This document shows, in pieces, positions 50,134 through 57,624 of a stretch of DNA of 64,000 nt (position 1 is its first letter; each line of letters starts with the position of its first letter). Origin of the DNA: Bordetella sp. LUAb4 (GTDB lineage Bacteria > Pseudomonadota > Gammaproteobacteria > Burkholderiales > Burkholderiaceae_B); the NCBI RefSeq assembly GCF_021325795.1, contig NZ_JAHPZX010000009.1, forward strand, positions 124,001 through 188,000. The letters are read 5' to 3'. Below the pieces are notes generated by a model that made no database searches, was not told where the DNA came from, and saw nothing but the letters and a program-made list of their open reading frames with translations. The position numbers were made by a program, and so were the translations under genes.

Positions 50134-50638
50134 GATGCGATCCTCCATGAGCAGGCCGGCTCCCCGCCGGCCGCAAGCGGCACGTTCAAACCTTCCGCCC
50201 CGGGCCACGAACGCGGCCGCATATGAAACGAACGTCGACCCAGTGTGGAGTCGGAAGGGATGGTTGTAACGATGCGATGGACTGCTGCATCGCCCCTCGC
50301 GCTGAGCCGGCGAAGGGCGGACCGCGCGGTAAACCGCGGCGCGCGGGGTTTCTCTCTCTGTTACCGCCAGACTACTCCTGGCCCGGCACAGCGCCAAGTT
50401 ACTGCCATCCTCTTCAGTAAGCCTGCAGGGCGCCGCTTTTTGCCCTGGATAGGGCTGCCACAGCCCGTTTTTCCCAGGGGAAGCCACGCAATGGCAGCCT
50501 GTTTCCGTCCATGCCCAGACTCGTTACCGTAAAAAACCTCTTTCCCAACTAAAAAATCTGTTACAGGATTCGGCGGCTGAACTTCACCCCCCGTATACAC
50601 TCCAACAACTTCGTCCACTCCGCGGGATTACAAGATTC
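50134..50638. other. Intergenic region upstream of the M16 peptidases
   Basis: About 500 bp; no gene is supported. It lies between a leftward small gene and the rightward M16 peptidase. A GGGCT-GCCAC-AGCCC stem with GTTTTT (50452-50472) is a weak terminator-like hairpin reading rightward, with no obvious upstream gene. TATACAC at 50593-50599 could be a -10 for the peptidase operon, but no matching -35 was found. Confidence 0.4.
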
Positions 50639-53410
50639 ATGCGCCTTTATCTCCCCTCACTATCGCGCCAACTGAAAGTTCTGCTTTTTTCCTCCTTCAT
50701 CGCTTTTCAGGCTGGCGCGGCGACCGTGCCGGAAGGCGTCACTGAAACCAGTTCGGTCGAGGGGATCTCCGAATTCCGCCTGGGCAATGGCCTGCGCGTT
50801 CTGCTGGCGCCGGACGACTCCAAGCCCACTACCACGGTCAACATGACCTATCTGGTGGGCTCGCGTATGGAGAACTATGGTGAGACCGGCATGGCCCACC
50901 TGCTGGAGCACATGCTCTTCAAGGGCACGCCGACCACGCGCAATGCCCTGGGCGAATTCAACCGCCGCGGCTTGCAGGCCAATGGCAGCACTTCGTCGGA
51001 CCGCACCAATTACTTCGCCAGCTTCGCGGCCAACCCCGAAACCCTCAAGTGGTATCTGGGCTGGCAGGCCGATGCCATGGTCAATTCGCTGATCGCCCGC
51101 GCCGACCTGGACACCGAGATGCCGGTGGTGCGCAACGAGATGGAACGGGGTGAAAACTCGCCCTTCACCGTCCTGATGCAGAAGATGGAAGGCGTGGCCT
51201 ACCAGTGGCACAGCTATGGCAAAGTGACCATCGGCGCCCGCTCCGACGTGGAAAACGTCGACATCGACCAATTGCGCGCTTTCTACCATCAGTATTACCA
51301 GCCCGATAACGCGGTGCTGATCGTGGCCGGCAAGTTCGATCCGGACAGCACCCTGCAGGCCATCAGCGAGACGCTGGGCAAACTGCCCAAGCCCACCCGC
51401 ACGCTGCGCCGCGAATACACCGTCGAACCCGTGCAGGATGGCGAACGTGCCGTCACCCTGCGGCGCGTGGGCGGCACCCCCCTGGTGGCCGCGATGTATC
51501 ACATCCCCGCCGCCGGCAGCCCGGATTTCGCGCCGCTGGACCTGGCCAGCACCATCCTGTCGTCGGAACCCTCCGGCCGTCTTTACCATGACCTGGTCAC
51601 GCGCAAGCTGGCCGCCGGTACGTTCGGCTTCACCATGGACCAGTTGGATCCCGGTGTGGCCATGTTCGGGGCCCAGCTGGAACCGAGCATGAATCAGGAC
51701 GTCGCCATGAAGACGCTGACCAACACGCTGGAGTCCGTCAAGCAGAAGCCCTTCACGCAAGAGGAACTGGACCGCGCCCGCAGCCGTTGGTTGATCGATT
51801 GGGACCGCACCTATTCCGACCCCGAACGCATTGGCGTCGCCCTGTCCGAGGCCATCGCCTCGGGTGACTGGCGCCTGTTCTTCCTGGAACGCGACCGCGT
51901 GCGCGCCGCCAAGCTGCCCGACGTGCAACGCGTGGCCGAGCAGTATTTCCTGCGCAGCAATCGCATCGAAGGCCGCTACATCCCCACCACGGCCCCCGAA
52001 CGCGCGCCGGCCAACGCCCGCGTCGACCTGACCGATGTCCTCAAGGACTACAAGGGCGACCCGGCCAATTCCCAGGCCGCCGCCTTCGACGCCTCGCCCG
52101 CCAATATCAACAAGCAGACACTGCGACGCGTGCTGGACCTGCCCAATGGCAAGGTCGACCTGGCGCTGCTGTCCAAGCCCACGCGCGGCCATCGCGTGCA
52201 TGCCAAGCTGCTGCTGCAGTTCGGCAATGAACAAAGCCTGCGGGGTCAGCGCACCGTGGCCGACGCGGTCGCCGACCTGCTCACGCGCGGCGCCGGCAAG
52301 CTCAGCCGCCAGGCCATCGATGACCGTTTCGACCAGCTCAAGGCCGATGTCCACTTCAGCGGTTCGGGCACCAATCTGTCGGTCGTCATCTCCACCACCC
52401 GCGAAAACCTGCCGGCGGCGGTCAGCCTGGCGCTGGAAGTGATCCGCAACGCCAACTTCCCCAAGGACCAGGTCGACGAATACAAGACCCAGGTCACCAC
52501 CGCCATCCAGAACGCCATGACCGAACCGCCGGCCCTGGCCCTGCGTACCCTGGCACGGCACGATAATCCGTGGCCCAAGGACGACATCCGCTATGTGCCG
52601 ACCTTCGACGAGTCCCTGGCGTCCGTGCGCGGCCTGACGCGCGAGATGCTGGTGAACTTCCACAAGAAGTTCTACGGCACCGGCACCATTGCTTTCTCCG
52701 CCGTGGGCGACTTCGACGCGGACGCCGTGCAGGCGGCGCTGAAGAAGGGCCTGGCGGGCTGGCAACGCGGCGCGCCCTATACGCGCATCGCGACGCCTTA
52801 CCACGCCGTGCCGGCCAAGGACTACAACATCGAGACGCCGGACAAGGCCAATGCCTTCTTCGCCGCTTATCTGCCCTTGAAGGTGCAGGACACTTCGCCG
52901 GACTACGCCGCGCTGTACCTGGCGAACTATCTGCTGGGCTCGTCCGGTTCCTCGCGCCTGTGGGACCGGATCCGCGAAAAGGACGGCCTGTCCTATGACG
53001 TGGGCAGCAGCCTGGACATTTCCTCCTTCGAGCCGCAAGGCAGCTGGACCATGCGCGCCATCTACGCGCCGCAGAACCGGGACCGCCTGCAGCAGGCGCT
53101 GTACGACGAGACCACCCGCGTGCTCAAGGACGGTTTCACCGCCCAGGAGCTGAAGGACGGCGTCAATTCCCTGCACAACTACTTCCGCCTGGCGTATTCG
53201 CAGGACGGCGTGGTCGCGGACACCTGGATCCGTTACATCCGCCGCGGCCGCGACTTCACCTGGGTCGCCGACATGGACCGCAAGATCGCCAGCCTGACGC
53301 TGGAGCAGGTGAACGAGGCCGTGCGCAAGTATTTCGACCAGGCCGCCTTCACCACTGTGTACGCCGGGGATTTCGACAAATACAAGGGTGATAAGAAGGA
53401 CAAGAAGTAA
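50639..53410 (+). CDS. M16 zinc metallopeptidase, full-length (pitrilysin/insulinase family)
   Basis: A 923-residue exported peptidase. The signal peptide is RLYLPSLSRQLKVLLFSSFI with cleavage near QAGAA. The inverted zinc motif HLLEH (His87, Glu90, His91) and the third ligand Glu167 (RNEMERGENSP), 76 residues on, are as in active M16 enzymes. Two M16 halves are present: the N-terminal active half (about 45-470) and a C-terminal half with GRFDADAVQAALKK-type spacing, including FDADAVQAALKKGLAGW, FAAYLPLKVQDTSPDYAALY and SLDISSFEPQGSWTMRAIYA. It should cleave oligopeptides in the periplasm. It is followed by a strong terminator and then a half-length paralogue. Confidence 0.95.
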   Translation: MRLYLPSLSRQLKVLLFSSFIAFQAGAATVPEGVTETSSVEGISEFRLGNGLRVLLAPDDSKPTTTVNMTYLVGSRMENYGETGMAHLLEHMLFKGTPTTRNALGEFNRRGLQANGSTSSDRTNYFASFAANPETLKWYLGWQADAMVNSLIARADLDTEMPVVRNEMERGENSPFTVLMQKMEGVAYQWHSYGKVTIGARSDVENVDIDQLRAFYHQYYQPDNAVLIVAGKFDPDSTLQAISETLGKLPKPTRTLRREYTVEPVQDGERAVTLRRVGGTPLVAAMYHIPAAGSPDFAPLDLASTILSSEPSGRLYHDLVTRKLAAGTFGFTMDQLDPGVAMFGAQLEPSMNQDVAMKTLTNTLESVKQKPFTQEELDRARSRWLIDWDRTYSDPERIGVALSEAIASGDWRLFFLERDRVRAAKLPDVQRVAEQYFLRSNRIEGRYIPTTAPERAPANARVDLTDVLKDYKGDPANSQAAAFDASPANINKQTLRRVLDLPNGKVDLALLSKPTRGHRVHAKLLLQFGNEQSLRGQRTVADAVADLLTRGAGKLSRQAIDDRFDQLKADVHFSGSGTNLSVVISTTRENLPAAVSLALEVIRNANFPKDQVDEYKTQVTTAIQNAMTEPPALALRTLARHDNPWPKDDIRYVPTFDESLASVRGLTREMLVNFHKKFYGTGTIAFSAVGDFDADAVQAALKKGLAGWQRGAPYTRIATPYHAVPAKDYNIETPDKANAFFAAYLPLKVQDTSPDYAALYLANYLLGSSGSSRLWDRIREKDGLSYDVGSSLDISSFEPQGSWTMRAIYAPQNRDRLQQALYDETTRVLKDGFTAQELKDGVNSLHNYFRLAYSQDGVVADTWIRYIRRGRDFTWVADMDRKIASLTLEQVNEAVRKYFDQAAFTTVYAGDFDKYKGDKKDKK

Positions 53411-53529
53411 GGCGGAGGGTCAGGACCGAGGGCCAGGGCTGAAATTCGGCGCTGAAATACGGGGCTTGGACCCGGGCCTGATTGAAATCCAAGACCGAAA
53501 AGGACGTCCGTGAGGTGTCCGGCAACCAG

Positions 53530-53563
53530 GCGATGGGCCGCGCGAGCGGCCCATCGCTTTTTT
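53530..53563 (+). terminator. Rho-independent terminator after the full-length M16 gene
   Basis: Perfect 12-bp stem GCGATGGGCCGC (53530-53541), GNRA-type loop GCGA, GCGGCCCATCGC (53546-53557), then six T. It ends the full-length M16 transcript about 120 bp after the stop codon, so the half-length paralogue needs its own promoter or read-through. Confidence 0.93.
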
Positions 53564-53694
53564 ATTCCCTGAAAAAAACAGCCATGAATGGGAACGCTTT
53601 GGGCACTCCGACCACAGACGTGCCGCGTGCGGAGTCACAACTGCACGCAGCCGGTCAGCACACCCGGCCTTCATAACGTCCTGGGATCTCTTTT

Positions 53695-55125
53695 ATGCCT
53701 TTCGTCTTTTCGGGGCTGTCACGCCGACTGCCCGCCCTGCTCTTTTTGTGGTTCGTCAGCCTGCAGGCCGATGCCGCCAACTCGCCGGACGGCTATACCA
53801 AGATCCTCTCGGCCGAAGGCGTCACGGAGTATCGCCTGCACAACGGCCTGCGCGTCCTGCTGGCGCCCGACGATGCCCAGTCGGTCACCGCCGTCGATGT
53901 GACCTACATGGTGGGTTCGCGCAACGAGCATGAAGGCCAGAGCGGGATGTCGCACCTGCTGGAGCACCTGATTCTGCGCGGCACGCCCAGCCAGCCTGAT
54001 ATCGCCACCGAGTTCCAGCGCCGCCGCATGGATGTCAAGGCCAGCACCTCGGCCGATCGCACCCGTTACGTCGCCACCCTGCTGCCCGGTCACATGGACC
54101 TGGCCTGGTATCTGCGCTGGCACGCCGACACCATGCTGCGCACCGGCTTGCGGCGCGCCGACGTGGACGCGGAACTGCCCGTCATCTTCGCGGAACTGGA
54201 GGCCAGGGAAAAATCCCCCGAGCGGGTGCTGCGGCAGAAGATGCGTGGCGCTGCTTTCCATTGGCACAGCTACGGCAACGACCCGATGGGAACGCACGCG
54301 GACCTCTCGAACGTCCGCATCGACCGGCTTCAGGCCTACCACGGCGAGTACTACCAGCCGGACAACGCCGTGCTGACCATCGCCGGCAAATTTGATTCCG
54401 AGCTCGCGCTGTCGGCCATCGCCGATACGCTGGGAGCGCTGCCCCGCCCCAGCCGCAACGTGCCGCAAGACTACAGCGTCGAGCCGCTGCAGGACGGCAA
54501 TCACGCCGTGACGCTGCGTCGCGTGGGCGGCAATCCGCTGGTGGCCACCATGTATCACGTGCCCGCTACCCGCAGCCGCGACCATACCCTGTTGATGCTG
54601 GCCGCCGACATGCTGGCCGCGGGCGGTGCCAACCGGCTGCAGGGGGAATTGGTGGTCCCGGGGCTGGCCAGCACGATCAGTGCGCAGGGCCTGGGTTGGC
54701 GCGATTACGGCCTGATCGAATTCCGCGCGGTCCTCAAGCCCACGATGGAAACGGAAAGCGCGCAGCGTATCTTGAACCGGACGGTGGAATCGCTGCGGCT
54801 GCATCCGTACTCGAAAGAGGAGCTGCATAACGCACGGCGCCGGTGGATGGATAAATGGACCCGGACTTTGGCCGACCCGCAGGCGCTGACCGACGCGCTG
54901 TCCAAGGCAAGCGTCAACGGCGACTGGCGGCTGATCTTCCTGGAACGCGACCGCGTGCGGGATGCCTCGCTGGTGGACGTGCAGCGGGTGGCGGACCGGT
55001 ATCTGGTGCGGGCCAATCGCAACCAGGGCCGTTATGTACCTACCGCGGCGCCAGAGCCGCAGCCGTCCAGCGCGCCGATCGACCTGGGGCCTGAGCTGCA
55101 GCGCTACGACACGGACATCGACTGA
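53695..55125 (+). CDS. Half-length M16 peptidase paralogue (N-terminal half only)
   Basis: A 476-residue protein clearly paralogous to the upstream peptidase, e.g. TEYRLHNGLRVLLAPDDAQS, AVTLRRVGGNPLVATMYHVP and LIFLERDRVRDASLVDVQRV. The zinc site falls at the same residue numbers as in the long protein: His87, Glu90 and His91 in HLLEHLILRGT, and Glu167 in FAELEAREKSP. It stops (GPELQRYDTDID) where the long protein enters its C-terminal half. It starts with a signal-like segment (LSRRLPALLFLWFVSLQADA). M16 members of this size can work as dimers. It could also pair with the long protein. Its end overlaps the convergent LysR gene by 22 bases. Confidence 0.9.
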   Translation: MPFVFSGLSRRLPALLFLWFVSLQADAANSPDGYTKILSAEGVTEYRLHNGLRVLLAPDDAQSVTAVDVTYMVGSRNEHEGQSGMSHLLEHLILRGTPSQPDIATEFQRRRMDVKASTSADRTRYVATLLPGHMDLAWYLRWHADTMLRTGLRRADVDAELPVIFAELEAREKSPERVLRQKMRGAAFHWHSYGNDPMGTHADLSNVRIDRLQAYHGEYYQPDNAVLTIAGKFDSELALSAIADTLGALPRPSRNVPQDYSVEPLQDGNHAVTLRRVGGNPLVATMYHVPATRSRDHTLLMLAADMLAAGGANRLQGELVVPGLASTISAQGLGWRDYGLIEFRAVLKPTMETESAQRILNRTVESLRLHPYSKEELHNARRRWMDKWTRTLADPQALTDALSKASVNGDWRLIFLERDRVRDASLVDVQRVADRYLVRANRNQGRYVPTAAPEPQPSSAPIDLGPELQRYDTDID

Positions 55126-56015
55126 TCCGTTGCCGCCATGGGCATGCGGGCAACGCAGTCCAGCAGCGCGGGCACCGCGGGGTTGTCTTGCGGCATGCGC
55201 CAGGCCAGATACATGTCGGCGCGCAGTGTGCAATCCGCGAGATCGGTGAAGTGCACGCCATCCAGGCGCAGCTCGCGCGCCGAGGCGGGCACGATGCCCA
55301 CGCCCAGGCCGGCGCGGACCAGGGCCAGCAAGGTGTGCGTCTGGCTGGCATGCTGCACGATATCGGGCCGCACGCCGGCCTGCCCCAGGGCGGCGGCGAT
55401 GCGTTCGTGGAAGTACTTGCCTTCATTGGGCGAGTAGGAGATGAAGGGCTGGCCGTCGAGGGCCTGCAAGGACACGCTGTCGAGCCGCGCCAACGGCCAG
55501 CCGCGCGGGACCGCCAGCATCAGCGGCTCGCGTTCGAGCAGACGGTGGCCCAGGCCTGCCACGCGTGGCAGATGGCGGGCCAGGACCAGATCCAGGTCGC
55601 CGGCTACCAGCAATCTGCCCAGGTCGATCGAGACCATTTCGCGTAACTGGATATCCACGTCGGGCAATTCACGGCGCGCCTGGGTGACGATGGCCGGCAT
55701 CAGGCGGTAGGCCGCCACGGCGGTGAAGCCCAGGGTGACATGCCCGGCCGTGCCGGTGGCGGTGCGGCGCGCCTGCAGGGCAGCGTGATTGGAGAATTCC
55801 AGCAGATGACGGGCATCACGCAGGAAGCTGCGGCCGGCGGCGGTGAGCGTGACGACGCGGCTGCTGCGTTCGAACAGCGTCACGCCGAGGGAGCGTTCCA
55901 GCATCTGGACCTGGCGGCTCAGAGGGGGTTGGGTCATGCGGAGGCGGGCAGCGGCGCGGCCGAAGTGCAGCTCTTCGGCGACGGCCACGAAGCATTCCAG
56001 TTGTCTCAGTTCCAT
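55104..56015 (-). CDS. LysR-family transcriptional regulator
   Basis: The 303-residue protein has an N-terminal HTH (MELRQLECFVAVAEELHFGR, then MTQPPLSRQVQMLERSLGV) and the LysR effector domain (GTAGHVTLGFTAVAAYRLMP). The LRQLECFVAVAEELHFGRAA opening is typical of the BenM/CatM-like subgroup that regulates aromatic or organic-acid catabolism. It is divergent from the Bug receptor gene at 56525, across a repeat-rich gap, and is the probable regulator of that gene or of the molybdenum hydroxylase cluster. Its end overlaps the half-length M16 gene. Confidence 0.93.
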   Translation of the reverse strand: MELRQLECFVAVAEELHFGRAAARLRMTQPPLSRQVQMLERSLGVTLFERSSRVVTLTAAGRSFLRDARHLLEFSNHAALQARRTATGTAGHVTLGFTAVAAYRLMPAIVTQARRELPDVDIQLREMVSIDLGRLLVAGDLDLVLARHLPRVAGLGHRLLEREPLMLAVPRGWPLARLDSVSLQALDGQPFISYSPNEGKYFHERIAAALGQAGVRPDIVQHASQTHTLLALVRAGLGVGIVPASARELRLDGVHFTDLADCTLRADMYLAWRMPQDNPAVPALLDCVARMPMAATDQSMSVS

Positions 56016-56524
56016 GGGGCGCGTCGGGATCGATTCATTTTTTGTATTGATCTTTGCTATTTATAGCTGGATGGAAGTTGAGCGTCGAATCATTCCTATA
56101 CTGGGTCGCGCCGAGAGGCGGAGGGTTTATGAGGGGGCTGAGCCCCCTCAATGCTCCCCTTGGAGTGGATGAGTCGGGCGTCGCATCATTCCTGCACGCA
56201 TCAAGAGGCGTAATGGTTATGAGGAGGCTGAGCCCCTCATGCTCCTCTGGGCGGGGGGATAGGATGCTGCCCCTATCAAGCGGGGGACGCCGCGACGCGC
56301 CATACCCCACCAGGCAGGCGTCTGAGGCGTGGCCTCATGGCTTTTTTGGGGGGGTATGGGGCGTAGCCTCACGGCGCTTCTGGGTGGGGTATGGGATATA
56401 GCCCCATACCTTAGGGCGTGGGGACATGGGGCGTAGCCCCGTGCCAGGCCCAGGGGGTGCAGGGGGCGTAGCCCCTTGCATCTCACAAAAATCAATATTC
56501 ATTATTCAAAGAAAGGTGCGAGAC
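56016..56524. repeat. Repeat-rich intergenic region with a direct duplication and palindromic hairpins
   Basis: About 510 bp with no gene. It contains an imperfect direct duplication of about 70-80 bp (56081-56160 and 56175-56248). Hairpins follow: TGAGGGGGC-TGA-GCCCCCTCA (56130-56150), its decayed copy (56220-56239), GGTATGGG-loop-CCCATACC (56388-56410), CATGGGGC-GTA-GCCCCGTG (56425-56443) and TGCAGGGGGC-GTA-GCCCCTTGCA (56458-56480). The last two share the core GGGGC-GTA-GCCCC. Runs of G and T (e.g. 56341-56354) are frequent. The Bug promoter and LysR operator must be in the first or last 60 bases. Confidence 0.85.
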
Positions 56525-57523
56525 ATGGAGACGATCGATAAGGGGCGCAGGCGCTTGTTGGGCGCCGCGCTGACCACGCCAGTGCTGGCCGCGGGCCTGC
56601 CGCTGAACACCTACGCGGCGGACAACTACCCGGCGCGGCCCATCAACCTGATCGTGCCATTCTCACCAGGCGGCGGCACGGATATCTCCGCTCGCCTGCT
56701 GGCCGCGGCGCTGGGTCCGCAACTGGGCGGCACCTCCGTGGTCGTCGACAACCGGCCAGGCGCCGGCGGGCAGATCGCCGCCGACCTGGTGGCGCGATCC
56801 AACAACGATGGCTATTCGCTGCTGTTCGCCAACTCCGGCATGCTGGCGGTGAACCCCTGGCTGTACAAGCTGCATAGCGATCCGGCCACGGCGTTCGCGC
56901 CCATCTCCATGTTCTCCGACCTGCCCTTCGCCCTGGTGGTCTCGCCGCAACTGGCCGCCCGCAACGTCCAGGAACTGGTCGAACTGGCCCGCAAGGAACC
57001 GGGCAAGCACACCTTCGCCAGCTCCGGCACCGGCGGTGCTCCCCATCTGGCCGGCGAAATCTTCCAGCAGGCAACCGGCACGCAGCTCACGCACGTGCCC
57101 TACAAAGGCGGTGGTCCGGCCATGACGGACCTGATGGCCGGCCGCGTCGACATGCTGTTCGCGTCCATTCTGGAAACGGTCACCTACGTGCAGGCCGGCA
57201 AGCTGCGCGCCCTGGCCGTGACAGGCCCGACCCGCTCCCCGGCCATGCCCGACGTGCCCACGCTGGACGAGGCCGGCGTACACAATGCGCAGACGGGTTC
57301 GTGGACCGCCGTTCTGGCGCCGGCCGGCACGCCGCCGGCGGTGGTGGACAAGCTGTCCGAAGCCATCCGCCGCGTGGCCGACAGCGCGGACGTGAAGAAG
57401 AAGCTTGAAGCACAGGGCGCGGTGGCACACGGCTCCACGCCCGCCGAACTGGCCAAGATCGCCGCCAGCGAACGGGCCCGCTACGGCGACATCATTAAGA
57501 CGCGCAACCTGCACGTGGATTAG
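56525..57523 (+). CDS. Bug/TctC-family tripartite tricarboxylate transporter substrate-binding protein
   Basis: A 332-residue periplasmic receptor. The signal peptide is twin-arginine-like (METIDKGRRRLLGAALTTPV, then LAAGLPLNTYAA). Bug-family signatures are YPARPINLIVPFSPGGGTDI near the mature start, GGTSVVVDNRPGAGGQIAAD, FASSGTGGAPHLAGEIFQQA and VPYKGGGPAMTDLMAGRVDM. The AGAPTP-like C-terminal pattern LAPAGTPPAVVDKLSEAIRR is present. These receptors bind carboxylates such as dicarboxylates, nicotinate or terephthalate; the ligand is unknown. No TctA/B permease genes are nearby, as is common for Bug expansions. It is divergent from the LysR gene. Confidence 0.95.
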   Translation: METIDKGRRRLLGAALTTPVLAAGLPLNTYAADNYPARPINLIVPFSPGGGTDISARLLAAALGPQLGGTSVVVDNRPGAGGQIAADLVARSNNDGYSLLFANSGMLAVNPWLYKLHSDPATAFAPISMFSDLPFALVVSPQLAARNVQELVELARKEPGKHTFASSGTGGAPHLAGEIFQQATGTQLTHVPYKGGGPAMTDLMAGRVDMLFASILETVTYVQAGKLRALAVTGPTRSPAMPDVPTLDEAGVHNAQTGSWTAVLAPAGTPPAVVDKLSEAIRRVADSADVKKKLEAQGAVAHGSTPAELAKIAASERARYGDIIKTRNLHVD

Positions 57524-57579
57524 GCGTCGTTCACGTCTACCCGCGGTGTGGGGTCGGCACGTTCAGCAAGCACGGAGCA

Positions 57580-57600
57580 CCGGATCCCCGTGGGATCCGG
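57580..57600. terminator. 9-bp perfect hairpin between convergent genes
   Basis: CCGGATCCC (57580-57588), CGT loop, GGGATCCGG (57592-57600) in the 101-bp gap between the Bug gene and the molybdenum hydroxylase gene, which end toward each other. The symmetrical stem could serve both transcripts. No T-run follows on the plus strand. Confidence 0.5.
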
Positions 57601-57624
57601 ACCATGCCGGGTGGCCGCATCTTC

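Noticed and set aside
50452-50472. GGGCT-AGCCC stem with five T as a terminator
   Set aside because: The stem is only five pairs and no rightward gene precedes it, so it is mentioned only as a weak feature of the intergenic region.
50660-53176. 838-codon open frame on the minus strand opposite the long M16 peptidase
   Set aside because: Its composition (Gly, Val, His, Gln-rich) is that of an antisense shadow in high-GC DNA; the plus-strand protein has full family motifs.
56130-56480. Repeated palindromes considered as a CRISPR array
   Set aside because: Units are of unequal length and spacing, there are no unique spacers of constant size, and no cas genes are present.
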